Shown: positions 10,410-20,084 of the stretch, piece after piece
How the letters are laid out: every line of letters begins with the position of its first letter
How positions within the stretch are numbered: position 1 is the stretch's first letter
Assembly: GCA_001599595.1 (NCBI GenBank)
Contig: BCHH01000002.1
Span: forward strand, 3,624-40,659
Direction of reading: 5' to 3'
From: Beverwykella pulmonaria
Taxonomy: Eukaryota; Ascomycota; Dothideomycetes; Pleosporales; Melanommataceae
Length of the DNA: 37,036 bases
Notes under the pieces: model-generated
Database searches by the model: none
What the model was told of the DNA's origin: nothing
The model's input: only the letters and a program-made list of their open reading frames with translations
Program-made: the position numbers and the translations under genes

Positions 10410-12095
10410 ATGGGGAAGCTCTCAGAACTAGAGAAACGGGTTGATCCTACGGCAACAGCAACAAATGAAGCCCATACGCCAGGTTACAAAGCCCTTGCAT
10501 GCAGCGCTACGCACTACACTAGCAGTGAAATTAGGGAAGACTATTTGATTAAGTGTGCCCGCGCTCAGGCACACCATGACAGGAGGCCTGCCACAATCAC
10601 CACTGAGGAGGTCACCTGGGATGATAATACCTATCCGCCGCAGAAGATAGCTGCTAAGCTCCCTGAACTTATAACCCTAGCACCAGCAATTCTTGCTAGC
10701 GAACTGGAGCGCTTCAGCGTTAGACTGTCTGCATCCCGTGACCACGCTGATACCTTAGTCAAGGCCCTCAACACTGCCGAAGCAGAGCTCACCACGGCAA
10801 TAGTCCGCCTCTCTGAGACTGAGACTAAGCTCACTGAGACTGAGACTGAGCTTACCAAGGCAAAGGACGAAGTTTCGGGGCTGCGCCAGCTGCTAAACGA
10901 CACTCTAGAGCGTGTGGCGACCCACGAAGACAAGATTAAGGAGTTAGAAGGAAGGATTCCGCCACCTCCGCAGCAACCATACTCTTTCCTCTCTGAGCGA
11001 GCTCGTCGAGCGCTGCAGACCTCGCTACCAACCTCGCAGCCTGCCAAGAAGGCTCATTTCGCAACCCTTCCTCAGACACTAACGCCGCATCGCGAGACAG
11101 ACGCGTCCGAACTAGACGACAGCCTAGCGACTCCCTACCGGAAACGAGCTGGTCAAACGACGCCCTACACGCCCGCTACCCCGCTAGCCACGCCCGCGCG
11201 CAACAGCCGCAGCAGCCGAAGTGGTCGATCAGCACGATTCAACGACCCACAGCACCTAGACGACGGCAAGGATGGGGTTACCTATGACCAATGGCGCGAT
11301 AGCTTTGAGGACAGGATTAGGTCTAACTATGACTGGTTTGAAGGTGCTACTGAGCAGGCCACGCAGGAGAATATTGTCTCGCACATGCGAACAGTGACCA
11401 AGGGTGAAGCAAACAAATACCTCTCTACGCTCATCCGCACAATCAGGCAAAACGGTCAGGACTTTGACTACCAGTACCTTCTTGACCGCCTAGAGAGAGC
11501 CTATAGCAATCCGCACAGGAAGAGTGAGGCACGCCGCGAGTTCCAAAAGCTCTACCTGCGCGATCCTGCAGACTTTGCTTCCTTTCAAGCTAACTTCTAC
11601 CGCCTTGCTCAGGAACGCGGCCTCCCTAATAATCAATGGGTGGAGGAGCTCCACAAGAAGCTGCCAACTGCCCTGCGCACCCAAATGAGCATCTACCAGC
11701 AACAGCTCAGTGACCAGTACGACGACTATGTGGATCTAGCTCAAGACTTTGCTAGAGAGCTTGCCTTCAGAGCTAAAAGGACTGCCGAGCAGCTCGACAA
11801 GAAAGCTAGAAGAACGCCGCGTCAACCATCAGCCACTGTTGCTCAACCAGCATTAACAGCATCAACACCAGCGCACAGGCCAGCAACTGCCAACAAGCCA
11901 GCAGCAGCCGCGAAGCAACAGGAAGGCCTCTGCTACAAATGTCACAAGCCAGGACACTATAGCCGCGACTGCCCAGACTTACACCGCGCTGAGAACAAGC
12001 TAGTTGAAACCACTCTGTCAGACGAGGAACCTAGTGAGCATAAGGATGCGGAGGCCACCGACAGCGATGACGAATTGGGGGAAGACTTGCTCTAG
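10410..12095 (+). CDS. gag: Gag polyprotein of gypsy family B, uninterrupted
   Basis: 561 codons from ATG at 10410 to TAG, with no internal stop. An N-terminal region is followed by a coiled coil at about residues 93-185 with repeated TETE/LTETE heptads. Then come a Pro/Ser/Arg-rich linker (190-280), a retrotransposon capsid-like domain at about 285-460 (YDQWRDSFEDRI, REFQKLYLRDPADFASF) and a single CCHC zinc knuckle CYKCHKPGHYSRDC at 508-521. The last 40 residues are acidic (DSDDELGEDLL). Gag forms the virus-like particle and packages element RNA. The following pol, in the -1 frame, has at least 13 stops, so the intact gag is notable. The stop lies in the loop of a 12-bp hairpin (12077-12110). 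Confidence 0.93.
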   Translation: MGKLSELEKRVDPTATATNEAHTPGYKALACSATHYTSSEIREDYLIKCARAQAHHDRRPATITTEEVTWDDNTYPPQKIAAKLPELITLAPAILASELERFSVRLSASRDHADTLVKALNTAEAELTTAIVRLSETETKLTETETELTKAKDEVSGLRQLLNDTLERVATHEDKIKELEGRIPPPPQQPYSFLSERARRALQTSLPTSQPAKKAHFATLPQTLTPHRETDASELDDSLATPYRKRAGQTTPYTPATPLATPARNSRSSRSGRSARFNDPQHLDDGKDGVTYDQWRDSFEDRIRSNYDWFEGATEQATQENIVSHMRTVTKGEANKYLSTLIRTIRQNGQDFDYQYLLDRLERAYSNPHRKSEARREFQKLYLRDPADFASFQANFYRLAQERGLPNNQWVEELHKKLPTALRTQMSIYQQQLSDQYDDYVDLAQDFARELAFRAKRTAEQLDKKARRTPRQPSATVAQPALTASTPAHRPATANKPAAAAKQQEGLCYKCHKPGHYSRDCPDLHRAENKLVETTLSDEEPSEHKDAEATDSDDELGEDLL

Positions 12096-15000
12096 GAAAA
12101 GTCTCCCCCCTAGAGCCACAGATCAGAGCTATCAAGCTATCTAATCCACCGCGACAGCTCTTTAGCGGCAAACCCTTCACAATGCCCTGCCGCATCTCTA
12201 CCGGCGGACTAGCCATCAAGATACACGGCCTTATCAACACTGGCGCGAGCAGCTTCAACTTTCTGCACCCACAACACACCCAAGCTGTTAGGAAGGGCTT
12301 AGGAGCCAAAGTACGCCAGATAGAGCTAATTCCCCTAGCAGGATACAACAGCAAGCCAAATGGGCAGGTAGATCAATACTTTGAAGCAGATCTAGTGCTA
12401 GACAACTGTCATATCCCTACCTTCTTTGTTTTCTGCGACACTGGCAATCACAATCTTATTGTTGGACGCAAGCTATTTGAAGAAACAGGCGCTCTGCTGA
12501 ACTGCAAGGACTACGCGCTAGTGTGGCCAGAGGATGCTTAGATTGACTGCAAGCGTGACATTGTTATTCCTACTAAAGTATCCTCGTGAGCAGCCAATCC
12601 CACGCACCAAGCTGATGCCAACCGCCGCGACAAGCTTCTAGAGGTTGCAGTCCTACAGCGCGCAAAGACAACACATCGCCGCGACTACTAGAACAGCCTT
12701 AGGAAGATGGCCGCGCAGCTGCATCCAAAGGAGCCACTAGCACCACTGCCTGCTAGACACCGCTCCAAGGCAGTATCACGAGAAGCGCTTGCCTCAGCCA
12801 GTCTAGAAATTAATGTAATCAACGCTCCTGCCTTTATAATGCACGCACGGCAAAAGGATGTAGTGATAGGACACCTCAGCGTCTATAAGGTCAACAAGCT
12901 AATTTAGGACCGCAAACAGACTAGCAAGGAGGATCCTAACAAAGAACTGCGCAGGTTGATCAAAGACAAGCTACTGTCACCAGGATATGCAGGTGCAACA
13001 CTAGTTTACTTCTCCAAGAAGGATTCAGATATCCTACCGCCACACCGCGAGGGTGTAGACCACAATATCCAGTTGACGGCCAAGAACACGCTCACTTCAA
13101 GCCCATTGTACAGCATGTTGCTTGAGCAGCTAGAGCTAGTCAAAGCCTATCTAGACAATCACCTGCGGCGAGGAGTCATCACCCACAGCAATGCTAGCTA
13201 CGCCTCACCAGTACTGTTTGCTAAGAAGCTAGAAGGGGGGTGGCGATTCTGTGTGGACTACTAGAAGCTCAATGCAATCACCAAGAAGGATGCTTACCCT
13301 ATCCCGCTAATCTAGGAAACGCTCACTAGGCTCGCGCGCGCCAAAGTGTTCACCAAGCTTGATATTTAACAAGCCTTCTATCACATTTGACTTAATAAGG
13401 AAGTAGAGGACCTAACAACCTTTCGCACACGGTATGGCAACTACAAGTACCGCGTATTGCCGTTCGGCCTGTGCAACGGACCTGCTACCTTTCAGCGGTA
13501 TATCAACAAGGTGCTTCATGGCCTGCTAGACGACTTCTGCACTGCCTACCTAGACGATATCCTAATCTACTCTAAGGATCCTCTAGAGCATGAGGAGCAT
13601 GTTGCGCAGGTGCTCAAACGGCTCAAAGACGCAGGCCTCCAGGCAGACATCAAGAAAAGCGAATTCGCGGTCACCAAGACAAAGTTCCTAGGCCTCATCA
13701 TTAGCACAGACGGTATCTAGAAGGATCCTGAGAAGGTTGCTGCTGTCCAGGACTAGCCAGTACCCACGTTAGTCAAAAGCCTGCAATCTTTCCTAGGCTT
13801 CTGCAATTTCTATCAAGCTTTCCTAAAGGACTACAGACAAATTGTACGACTGCTGACAAAGCTACTCAAGAAGGGCGCCTGGCACACCTTTGGCGAACAA
13901 GAACTGGCTGCCTTTCAGCAAGCCAAGGACCTGATGCTATCTAACAAGGTTCTAGTGCACTACTCACCCTACTGCAAGACCCGCATGGAGACTAATGCAA
14001 GTGACAGAGTCATTGCAGGAGTACTATTGCAGCTGCAAGACAACGGTCTCTGGCGACCTGTGGCCTTCTATTCTAAGACAATGAGCACCACCCAGATAAA
14101 CTACGACATACACGACAAAGAAATGCTAGCAGTAGTTCAAGGCCTACGCGAGTGGCGCTCTCAGCTTATAGGCTTGCAGATGACAGAGCCTTTTAGTATC
14201 CTCACCAACCACCGCGCACTGGAATACTTCGCAACCAAGCGAGAGCTTACACCTCAACAGATGCGCTGGGCAATGGGCATAGCCAACTACAACCTGTTAC
14301 TCACCTATCGCCCTAGTACCGCCAATGTGGTGGCTGACGCTCTATCCCGCAAGCAGGAGGAGCTGAAGACACAGAAGGACAAGGACAAAGTAGCACAAAC
14401 ACGCGCCTTCCTATTAGCTGAACAGATCAGTATCAGTGTGATCAATGCCGCCTGCAATAACCTAGCCGCCTGCGCAGCAAAAGGTCTGCTAGCTGTTAAC
14501 GCAATAGAGATAGCTGCATCTAATTCCTTCATGACTTCAACACTGCTAGAGGATCCTCACTCACTAATTGACCGCATTATTGAGGCTAATTGCAGCCATG
14601 GCAGCCTGCAGCATGTTCAAGAAAAGGCCCTGTCTAGGTCAACTCTATAGAAGCTTGACAAAGGACTGCTCCTATATCAAGGCAAGCTAGTAGTCCCTGC
14701 GGTACACTTTCTAAGGACCCATCTAATTCAAACCATCCATGCCACCCAGTTGACTGCCCACCCAGGAAAGCGAAAGACGGGCAAGCTGCTCCAAGATCAA
14801 TACCACTGGCCAGGCATGAGCAAGGATGTTGACAACTACGTCGCTGCCTGCAAAGCCTGCTGATGGAGCCACATACCCCACGACAAGACCCCTGGCTTGC
14901 TGAAATCACTGCCAATACTAGAGCAAGCCTGGCAGGATGTGTTAATAGATTTCAAGTCTTTTCCGCCTGACAAGAAAGGATATGACTGTGCCTTTGTTGT

Positions 15001-15997
15001 AGTAGACCGACTAAGCAAGCGCTGCTTCTTATTGCCCTGCCACAAGACCACAACAGCAGCACAGGCAGCCGACATGTACTATCAATATATCTGGCGTGTA
15101 TTTAGCTCTCCTAGGACAATAGTGTCAGACCGCGGTCCTCAGTTCACCTCAGCATTTATGGATGAGCTATGCCAGCTCACTGGTGTTAAGCAGAAGCTAT
15201 CGACGGCATATCACCCGCAGACCGACGGCAACACAGAGGTGTTGAACCAGTACATTGATCAGCGCCTGCGTCCGTTTATCAACTACCACCAGGACAATTG
15301 GTCAGACCTGCTGCTGTGTATGGACTGGGCACAGGCAATATTGCCGCACGAGACTACAGGCCTATCGCCCTATGAGATTGAATTCGGTCATCAACCTACC
15401 TATTACTAGGACTGGGAAGAACGCACTAGGACATACTCTACCGTCCAGGAGCAGATGTCGCGCAAGGAAGCTCAAAGCTACGCCAAAGCCCGTCACGACG
15501 CCGTTAAGCTAGCCACGGAGATAGCCCAGCAAGGCATTGCTCAGGCGCAGAAACGACAGGCGCGTCAAGCTAACAAGAAACGCCAAGAGCCTGATTTCAC
15601 AGTAGGAGATGAGGTATATGTCACACCCAAAGGATTTACTTCTGGCCGCCCTAGTCAGAAGCTTGACCAGCAGACATACGGGCCTTACCCTATTGTAGGA
15701 ATGAAGGGACACTCCTATTGCGTCAAGTTACCAGCCTACATGCGCATGTACGACGTCTTCCATGCTGAACGCCTGCGGAAAGCCTTAACTAAACCACTGC
15801 CTGGCCAGATTGAACCAGAGGAGCCCGCCATTGAAATTAACAGTCACCCTGAATGGCCTGTGCAGGAGATCCTAGACAGCCGTCTATTCTGTGGCCAACT
15901 GCAATACAAAGCCTCATGGGTAGCTCATGACCCAGACCTGACATGGTACAATGCCCGTGGCTTCATAGGAGCTCCGCACAAGGTCAGAGACTACTAC
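12071..15997 (+). pseudogene. pol: Pol polyprotein of gypsy family B, RIP-inactivated
   Basis: One frame (-1 to gag) runs from 12071 through the end of the element with at least 13 stops (for example TAG at 12539, TGA near 12587, TAG at 13262), mostly at expected Trp, Gln or Arg codons. The protease motif is LINTGASS near 12230, where the catalytic Asp is Asn (12236-12238). RT has [20 protein letters not shown] and the intact catalytic box YLDD at 13547-13558. RNase H (13900-14350) reads ETNAS with catalytic Asp again Asn (13994-13996), then ADALSRK. The integrase zinc region (HATQLTAHPG...CKAC) precedes the core DVLIDFKS, SDRGPQFTS and TDGNTEVLNQ, so D, D and E are visible. The chromodomain is PEWPVQEILDS...YKASWVAHDPDLTWY. 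The ORF runs 36 bases into the copia LTR and gains a foreign tail before TAA at 16033. Confidence 0.92.
12077..12110 (+). other. hairpin at the gag-pol junction of family B
   Basis: GGGGGAAGACTT (12077-12088) pairs with AAGTCTCCCCCC (12099-12110) at 11 of 12 positions (one A-C mismatch), with a 10-nt loop GCTCTAGGAA holding the gag stop TAG. Pol is in the -1 frame and open from 12071. No canonical slippery heptamer sits upstream; G GGG GAA at 12077 is only a weak candidate and overlaps the stem. Confidence 0.55.
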
Positions 15998-16236
15998 TGT
16001 CAGATTGTAGCACTATTTCGGCTACAAGAATAATATGGTCACGTTGTGAGATGAAAGAATGATGAGTATTGATGAATTGATTGATTGATTGTCGTGTCGC
16101 GTCCCAGCCATCGTGTCCTTGGCTGGGTTATATTTCTCGCTTAACCCCATGCGCTTAGTCCTATTTCGTTGATCTGTTGCAGGCCCATTGAAGCCCATTG
16201 CGCCCAATACCACGACTAATACCCGTCCATCTGACA
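15998..16236 (-). repeat. 3' LTR of copia copy 1
   Basis: Plus strand begins TGTCAGATTG and ends ATCTGACA, a perfect 8-bp inverted repeat. On the minus strand it is preceded by the polypurine tract AAGCTGAGGGGGTG (16237-16250). It is 239 bp, shorter than the 295-bp LTR of copy 2, and its middle has diverged. The first 90 bp are nearly identical to 31929-32018. Confidence 0.85.
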
Positions 16237-18989
16237 CACCCCCTCAGCTTGGAAGGCGTTGCAAGCTGGATTAGACCATCTTTGGGGTTCAGTAGACGTG
16301 ATAAGGTTGAGGTCGTCAAGTTGTGCCTGAATGTCTTCCAGAGGTGCTTCGTTTGCTACCTTCTGTTCCTTCACCTTTACCAGACCAAGTTGGGTCAGAA
16401 ATCCTTCCCACTTGTTCCCCAGGAGTACCTTTGTGAAGCCGTTGGCAATCATATCCATTAACTGTACGTACTCCACCCGGATCCTTCCAGTAGACACTTC
16501 TTGTCTTAGCTAGTGATTGTGTATGTCAACATGTCAAAGTTTGGTCTGAAGCTTTGAGATTTCCTCTGTTACCAAGCGGATTGTCTGCTTATTGTTGCAT
16601 TAAATAGTAATGGTTGATGAGGATAGTTTGATTTGCAGTTTGTTTAGAAGTTGTGATGTAAACATTGCTTCCTTGGCCACTTGCAAGAGTGCGAGGAGTT
16701 CTGCTTTAGTAGTTGACGTTGTAACTGTGTCTTGTTTATTTGCCCTCTAGGCAATAAGGCTGTTGAAAAGTTTAATTGCGTAGCCTTGTGAGCTTTTCCT
16801 ATCCAGTGTGTTGTTAGCAAAGGATGCGTCGCTAGCTACCTAAAGGTTATCACCTCCACCAAGCTGCAATGCTCTCTATCTTGTATCTGATAGGTACAGG
16901 AGTACTTAGTTGGCTGCATTATAGTGTTTAGGTCCTAGGTTTAATAGGAAGCGGGCTAGTCTTAAGGTTGCAAAGGCAATGTCAGGTTGCGTTGTTACCG
17001 CTGCGAACAGAATTAATCCAATTTTGCGTTGGTATTTGTTAATTTCTAAGGGAGTTGCTAAGCCTGTTTGGGGCTTTAGTTCAGTAACAGCTATTAGGGT
17101 GTCATAACAGCAGTCTTGTTAGTTAATTAGGTAGCTGATTTTGTTAATATAGCTAGCCTGTGAGAGTTGGATAAGGCGCTGGTTGTAAGGCACGTGGTGC
17201 GGGACCAAAGACTGTGTGTAGAACGAGATTGTTTCGCTGGTCAATCAGCAAATCTACGGAGGCTACTTTTATGAGTGCGAAGTCGGGTGCGCACTAGGCC
17301 TGATTAAGACTAGCACCTCGCTTCCAACGCCAGGACCACACGATGTCACGTGCGCCACATTCCCTCTTCCTCCCAGCGAACAAAGGAATCTCTTTCCTTA
17401 CACTGGTCTCTTTGTCAGATAATCTCTACGCCTAGAAACTATTAAAGATCTTCTCCTCCTGTCATGGCATATTTCTCTTGCAGGAGCTTAATTGCTTGTT
17501 CCACGCTCTAACTGTTTTCCTTGTTGAAGGCAACAATAATGTTGTCTACATAGAAGAAGATGATGACACTGTTCTTAATTATACAGCAGGGCTTATGCAG
17601 TACAGCTTCAAAACTAATAGTCCTAAGGGTCATTGTAAACTCCTTTTGCTACAGCATAGGTAAAATGCGCAGACTGTACAAGGCCTTCTAGAGTTTAAAG
17701 ATCGTGCCTTTCTTCTAGTATCCACAGGGCATCTTTATATAGACTTCTCTGTTAATTGTTGCATAAACAAAGGCGTTGGTTACGTTGTATTGTTTTAGCT
17801 CAAGGTCGTACTTTGCTGCAATTGCCATAAGCATCCTAAAAGACTAAGCTGCTAAGGTTGCAGCGTAGGTATCTTGTGATGTAATATCCTTTTGCTAGTC
17901 TCCGCAAACCACCAGGCGTGCTTTGCATTTAAGAAATTGATAATGCTTGTTTAGTTTGTAGGTATATACCCACATGTAGTCAAGTATCTAATGGCCTGCT
18001 TGTTTAGTTAGCTTAGAGGGTACTTCTAACTAGGAGTTTATCTGTTTGTAGCTTCTAAGATAGGCTTGTTCTGCTTCTTTAAACAGTTCGCCTATTAGAT
18101 AATCTTTAAGCTTTGTTCAGCATGTTAGCAGGGGTGGGAGTTGACTTTAATAGAGCTTTAAGCCTTTGGCGAGCATTCTTTTCATCTTGGCCTTGTCTAC
18201 CACTTCTCCTTTGTATTGTCCAACATTGCTAGCTTAAGTTCCAGCCATAAAGGCGGCTGCCCATGGGATAGTTTTGGATGACCCTGTTTAGTTCACTTCT
18301 AATTTGTTTCTAACTATTAGCTGTGCTAGCAGTGCTACAGGTGGCAGTGTAGATAGAGGAGTTGGGTAGTTGTCCCTGATTTTCCTTCCTTAATAGTAGC
18401 CTAGTAGATCTACTTTATTATAGGGATTTGATAACTCTTCAACCGCGTCATCCTTGTAGAAAGACTCTGTTTCTGGCTGTTAACTAGGTGTCAGCAGTTC
18501 AATTGTTCTCACGTGCGTGGCGATTTCATCTACTGTGTTGTGCATAAGGTTGTCTAGCAGGTCCTTAGTCTTGCCATTAAAAATCATTTGTTTGTCAAAG
18601 ATAGCGTCGCGTGTGCTTATTACCTTGGCCAGTGACAGTATCTAGACACAGTAGATGTTTGAGGATTGGTATCCAACCAGGTAGCTAATCCACGCTTTAG
18701 GATCTAGACGTTGCAGCCTTAATTTGTTTCAATAAGTATTGTCCATCATTGCAAACGCCTTGCACCCGTATGCTTTGAGGTGAGCAAGGTTGGGTTTCCT
18801 AATTAAGGTGACTACTCTGTTGTTCAGAGCAGCTCGCGTGAAGAAGATCTTATATAGTGTTTTCCAGTTGTTGGCGTAGTTTAGTGTTTAGTTGTAGAGA
18901 TATACTCCTGCTCTTGTAATATAGGGCCATAGATCCTAGAGTAGGTTGGCATTAAGCTGTATTGCGCGCGACTTCTCTTTGTTCACACC
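16237..18989 (-). pseudogene. copia pol remnant: integrase-RT linker, RT, RNase H (copy 1)
   Basis: From the C-terminus inwards, 16216-16497 encodes the copia RNase H tail (EYVQLMDMIANGFTK, where the family motif is usually ADGFTK). The reverse transcriptase lies around 17050-18070. The catalytic YVDD box reads YVDN (Asn codon at 17541-17543), as in copy 2. Many stops and C/T-type differences from copy 2 are present. Both catalytic-motif changes are Asp-to-Asn, fitting G-to-A transitions. No functional product is expected. Confidence 0.85.
17184..17402. repeat. 219-bp solo LTR inserted in copia copy 1
   Basis: Begins TGTAAGG and ends CCTTACA (7-bp inverted ends) and is flanked by the direct repeat CTGGT (17179-17183 and 17403-17407). 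The corresponding empty site in copia copy 2 has a single CTGGT at 33166-33170. TG...CA ends with a 5-bp duplication are the hallmark of an LTR-retrotransposon insertion, here without internal sequence. It is GC-rich and not visibly RIPped. Confidence 0.88.
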
Positions 18990-19160
18990 TAGGCTGGTGA
19001 ATGGGTAGGGGTTGGGTTAGCTTGGGTTAGCTTATGTAATAAACCCAACCCAACCCCACTCCTACCCAGACTAATATGCTATGGCTTGGGTTGGGTTGGG
19101 TTTATATAATACTAAGATTAGGTTGGGTTGGGTCTATTGGCTTGGGTTGCCTTGGGTCTA
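18990..19160. repeat. subterminal GGGTTGGG repeats with potential hairpin
   Basis: Multiple copies of GGGTTGGGTT and GGGTTAGCTT occur. GGGTAGGGGTTGGGTT (19003-19018) can pair imperfectly with AACCCAACCCAACCCC plus CTCCTACCC (19042-19067). Arrays like this next to a terminus are typical binding regions of hAT transposases. They are not telomeric: the units are irregular and internal. Confidence 0.65.
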
Positions 19161-19560
19161 AGTAATTGTATTTTATTGTTTTAGATATTAAAAATATCTT
19201 TTGATTAATAAGAATCAAGTCCCACTCTTACATAACAGTTATAATCTCACGTGTTATTGTATCAAGCATTTATTGCAGTTAATTGTTATAGTGTATTATC
19301 AATTGCATTCATTGTAGATACTTGTAATTGCTTCAACTGTAAAGGGATAGAAGAGGCTCAAATAATAAGCATTGTATTCCTATCTAGTGACAGAAGGAAG
19401 CATAAAGAAGAACAAAGGGGGCAGAGGCTGGCAGAGTTTATAAGGTCCTGCCAAGGCTTCGTACAAAGGATCTGAGGCGAGCTAAAGGATCCACATAACC
19501 AGGGCCTAGCCCTTAACATAAACCACCTATCTCAGCCATGTATGCATGAACTCCTACTGT
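19161..19560. other. non-coding stretch between subterminal repeats and the H3-variant gene
   Basis: About 400 bp of AT-rich sequence. A 74-codon open frame on the plus strand (19251-19475) has no recognisable domain and I do not support it as a gene. This is the expected 3' untranslated side of the minus-strand histone gene. Confidence 0.4.
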
Positions 19561-20084
19561 CTACATAAGCAGACCAAGCTTGTTGTAGTAGCGTTTAGCT
19601 AGTTTTAAGTCTTTTTCCTAAATAGTGACCCTCTTCGCGTGAATAGCATTCATGTTGCAATCTATACATATTAGCGCATTCTATATAGTATTATCACAGT
19701 TAATAATAACATACCCTCCAGAAATCCAATTATAAATGCCTCAGCAGCCTCTTNGATCGCCTCAATAGCCTCAGCTTAAAAGCGCATGCCAGGCTTGTTG
19801 CACTGATCCTGGCAGATCTCACGAACAAGGCGCTGGAACGGCAGTTTGCGAATAAGCAGGTTGAAAGTCTTCTAAATCTTCCTGATCTCTCAGAGCGCGA
19901 CAGCTGCATATTGTTAGTTTATAGCTGTGATTAATAGCTGTGATAACATACTGCCTGGCTTAAAGCGACGTTTCCTTGGAGGGGGTAGCACAGTCTTGCC
20001 GCCAGTTTGAGGGTGGCTAACTAGTGTCTTTCTAGGCGCTTTGCTGCCACGTCCTGGGCGAGGTATAGTCTTAGTTCTAGCTAT
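19561..20084 (-). pseudogene. histone H3 variant, three exons, RIP-inactivated
   Basis: Exons on the minus strand are 20084-19952, 19903-19715 and 19661-19561; the GT..AG introns are 48 and 53 bp. Spliced length is 140 codons, against 136 in canonical H3. The start codon is ATA (20082-20084), one transition from ATG, followed by ARTK as in H3. The tail keeps equivalents of K4, K14 (KAPRK) and K18, but position 9 is Pro and the ARKS block around K27 is absent. The core is plainly H3: KPGTVAL, LLIRKLPFQRLVREI, then a loop 1 two residues longer than canonical (CQDQCNKPGMRF), EAAEAF, FLED and NAIHAKRVTI, ending in a novel tail (LAKRYYNKLGLLM). Stops within the frame are TGA at the Arg of ALREI and TAG/TAA at four expected Gln positions or equivalents, all explicable as C-to-T. 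A longer loop 1 is seen in CENP-A-type variants, but the canonical ARTK start argues against simple CENP-A. No product is expected from this copy. Confidence 0.88.

Larger units (their letters stand above)
9461..15997 (+). mobile_element. Ty3/gypsy chromovirus, family B (3' end cut by copia insertion)
   Basis: Order is 5' LTR (9461-9830), leader, gag (10410-12095) and pol in the -1 frame (to 15997) with protease, RT, RNase H, integrase and chromodomain. The element stops abruptly after the chromodomain motif GAPHKVRDYY, where the copia LTR begins (TGTCAGATTG at 15998). The 3' LTR is not found in the window. Its far side would be beyond copia copy 1 and the hAT-like insert, possibly in the N gap. 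Confidence 0.92.
15998..18989 (-). mobile_element. Ty1/copia element copy 1, truncated
   Basis: Minus-strand copia sequence parallel to copy 2 (31929-34741). It includes the 3' LTR, RNase H, RT and part of the integrase-RT linker, then stops at 18989 where a hAT-like sequence begins; copy 2 continues past this point. It is inserted at the end of family B pol (five bases before the LTR: ACTAC). It contains a solo LTR at 17184-17402 that is absent from copy 2. Confidence 0.9.

Noticed and set aside
10631..11047. 138-codon minus-strand ORF within family B gag
   Set aside because: It is a complementary shadow of the repetitive coiled-coil codons of gag, with low-complexity Ser/Val composition and no domain.
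12071..15997. Reassigned stop codons (TAG read as Gln or Trp)
   Set aside because: TAG occurs at expected Trp, Gln and other positions alike, TAA and TGA also occur, and the copy-to-copy comparison shows plain C-to-T mutation.
17184..17402. Interpreting the 219-bp insert as an inverted-repeat DNA transposon (MITE)
   Set aside because: TG...CA ends with a 5-bp duplication fit a solo LTR; common MITE types have 2-, 3- or 8-bp duplications and longer inverted repeats.
19003..19160. Telomere-like GGGTTAG / GGGTTGGG runs
   Set aside because: The units are irregular, occur in both orientations within 160 bp and lie inside a nested insertion; they fit subterminal repeats of a DNA transposon better.
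19251..19475. 74-codon plus-strand ORF in the hAT-like segment
   Set aside because: No domain and no support from splice or context; it probably lies in the 3' flank of the H3-variant gene.
19561..20084. Calling the H3-like gene a centromeric CENP-A gene outright
   Set aside because: The longer loop 1 fits, but the ARTK start and the KAPRK block are features of ordinary H3 tails, and centromeric identity cannot be tested from one degraded copy.
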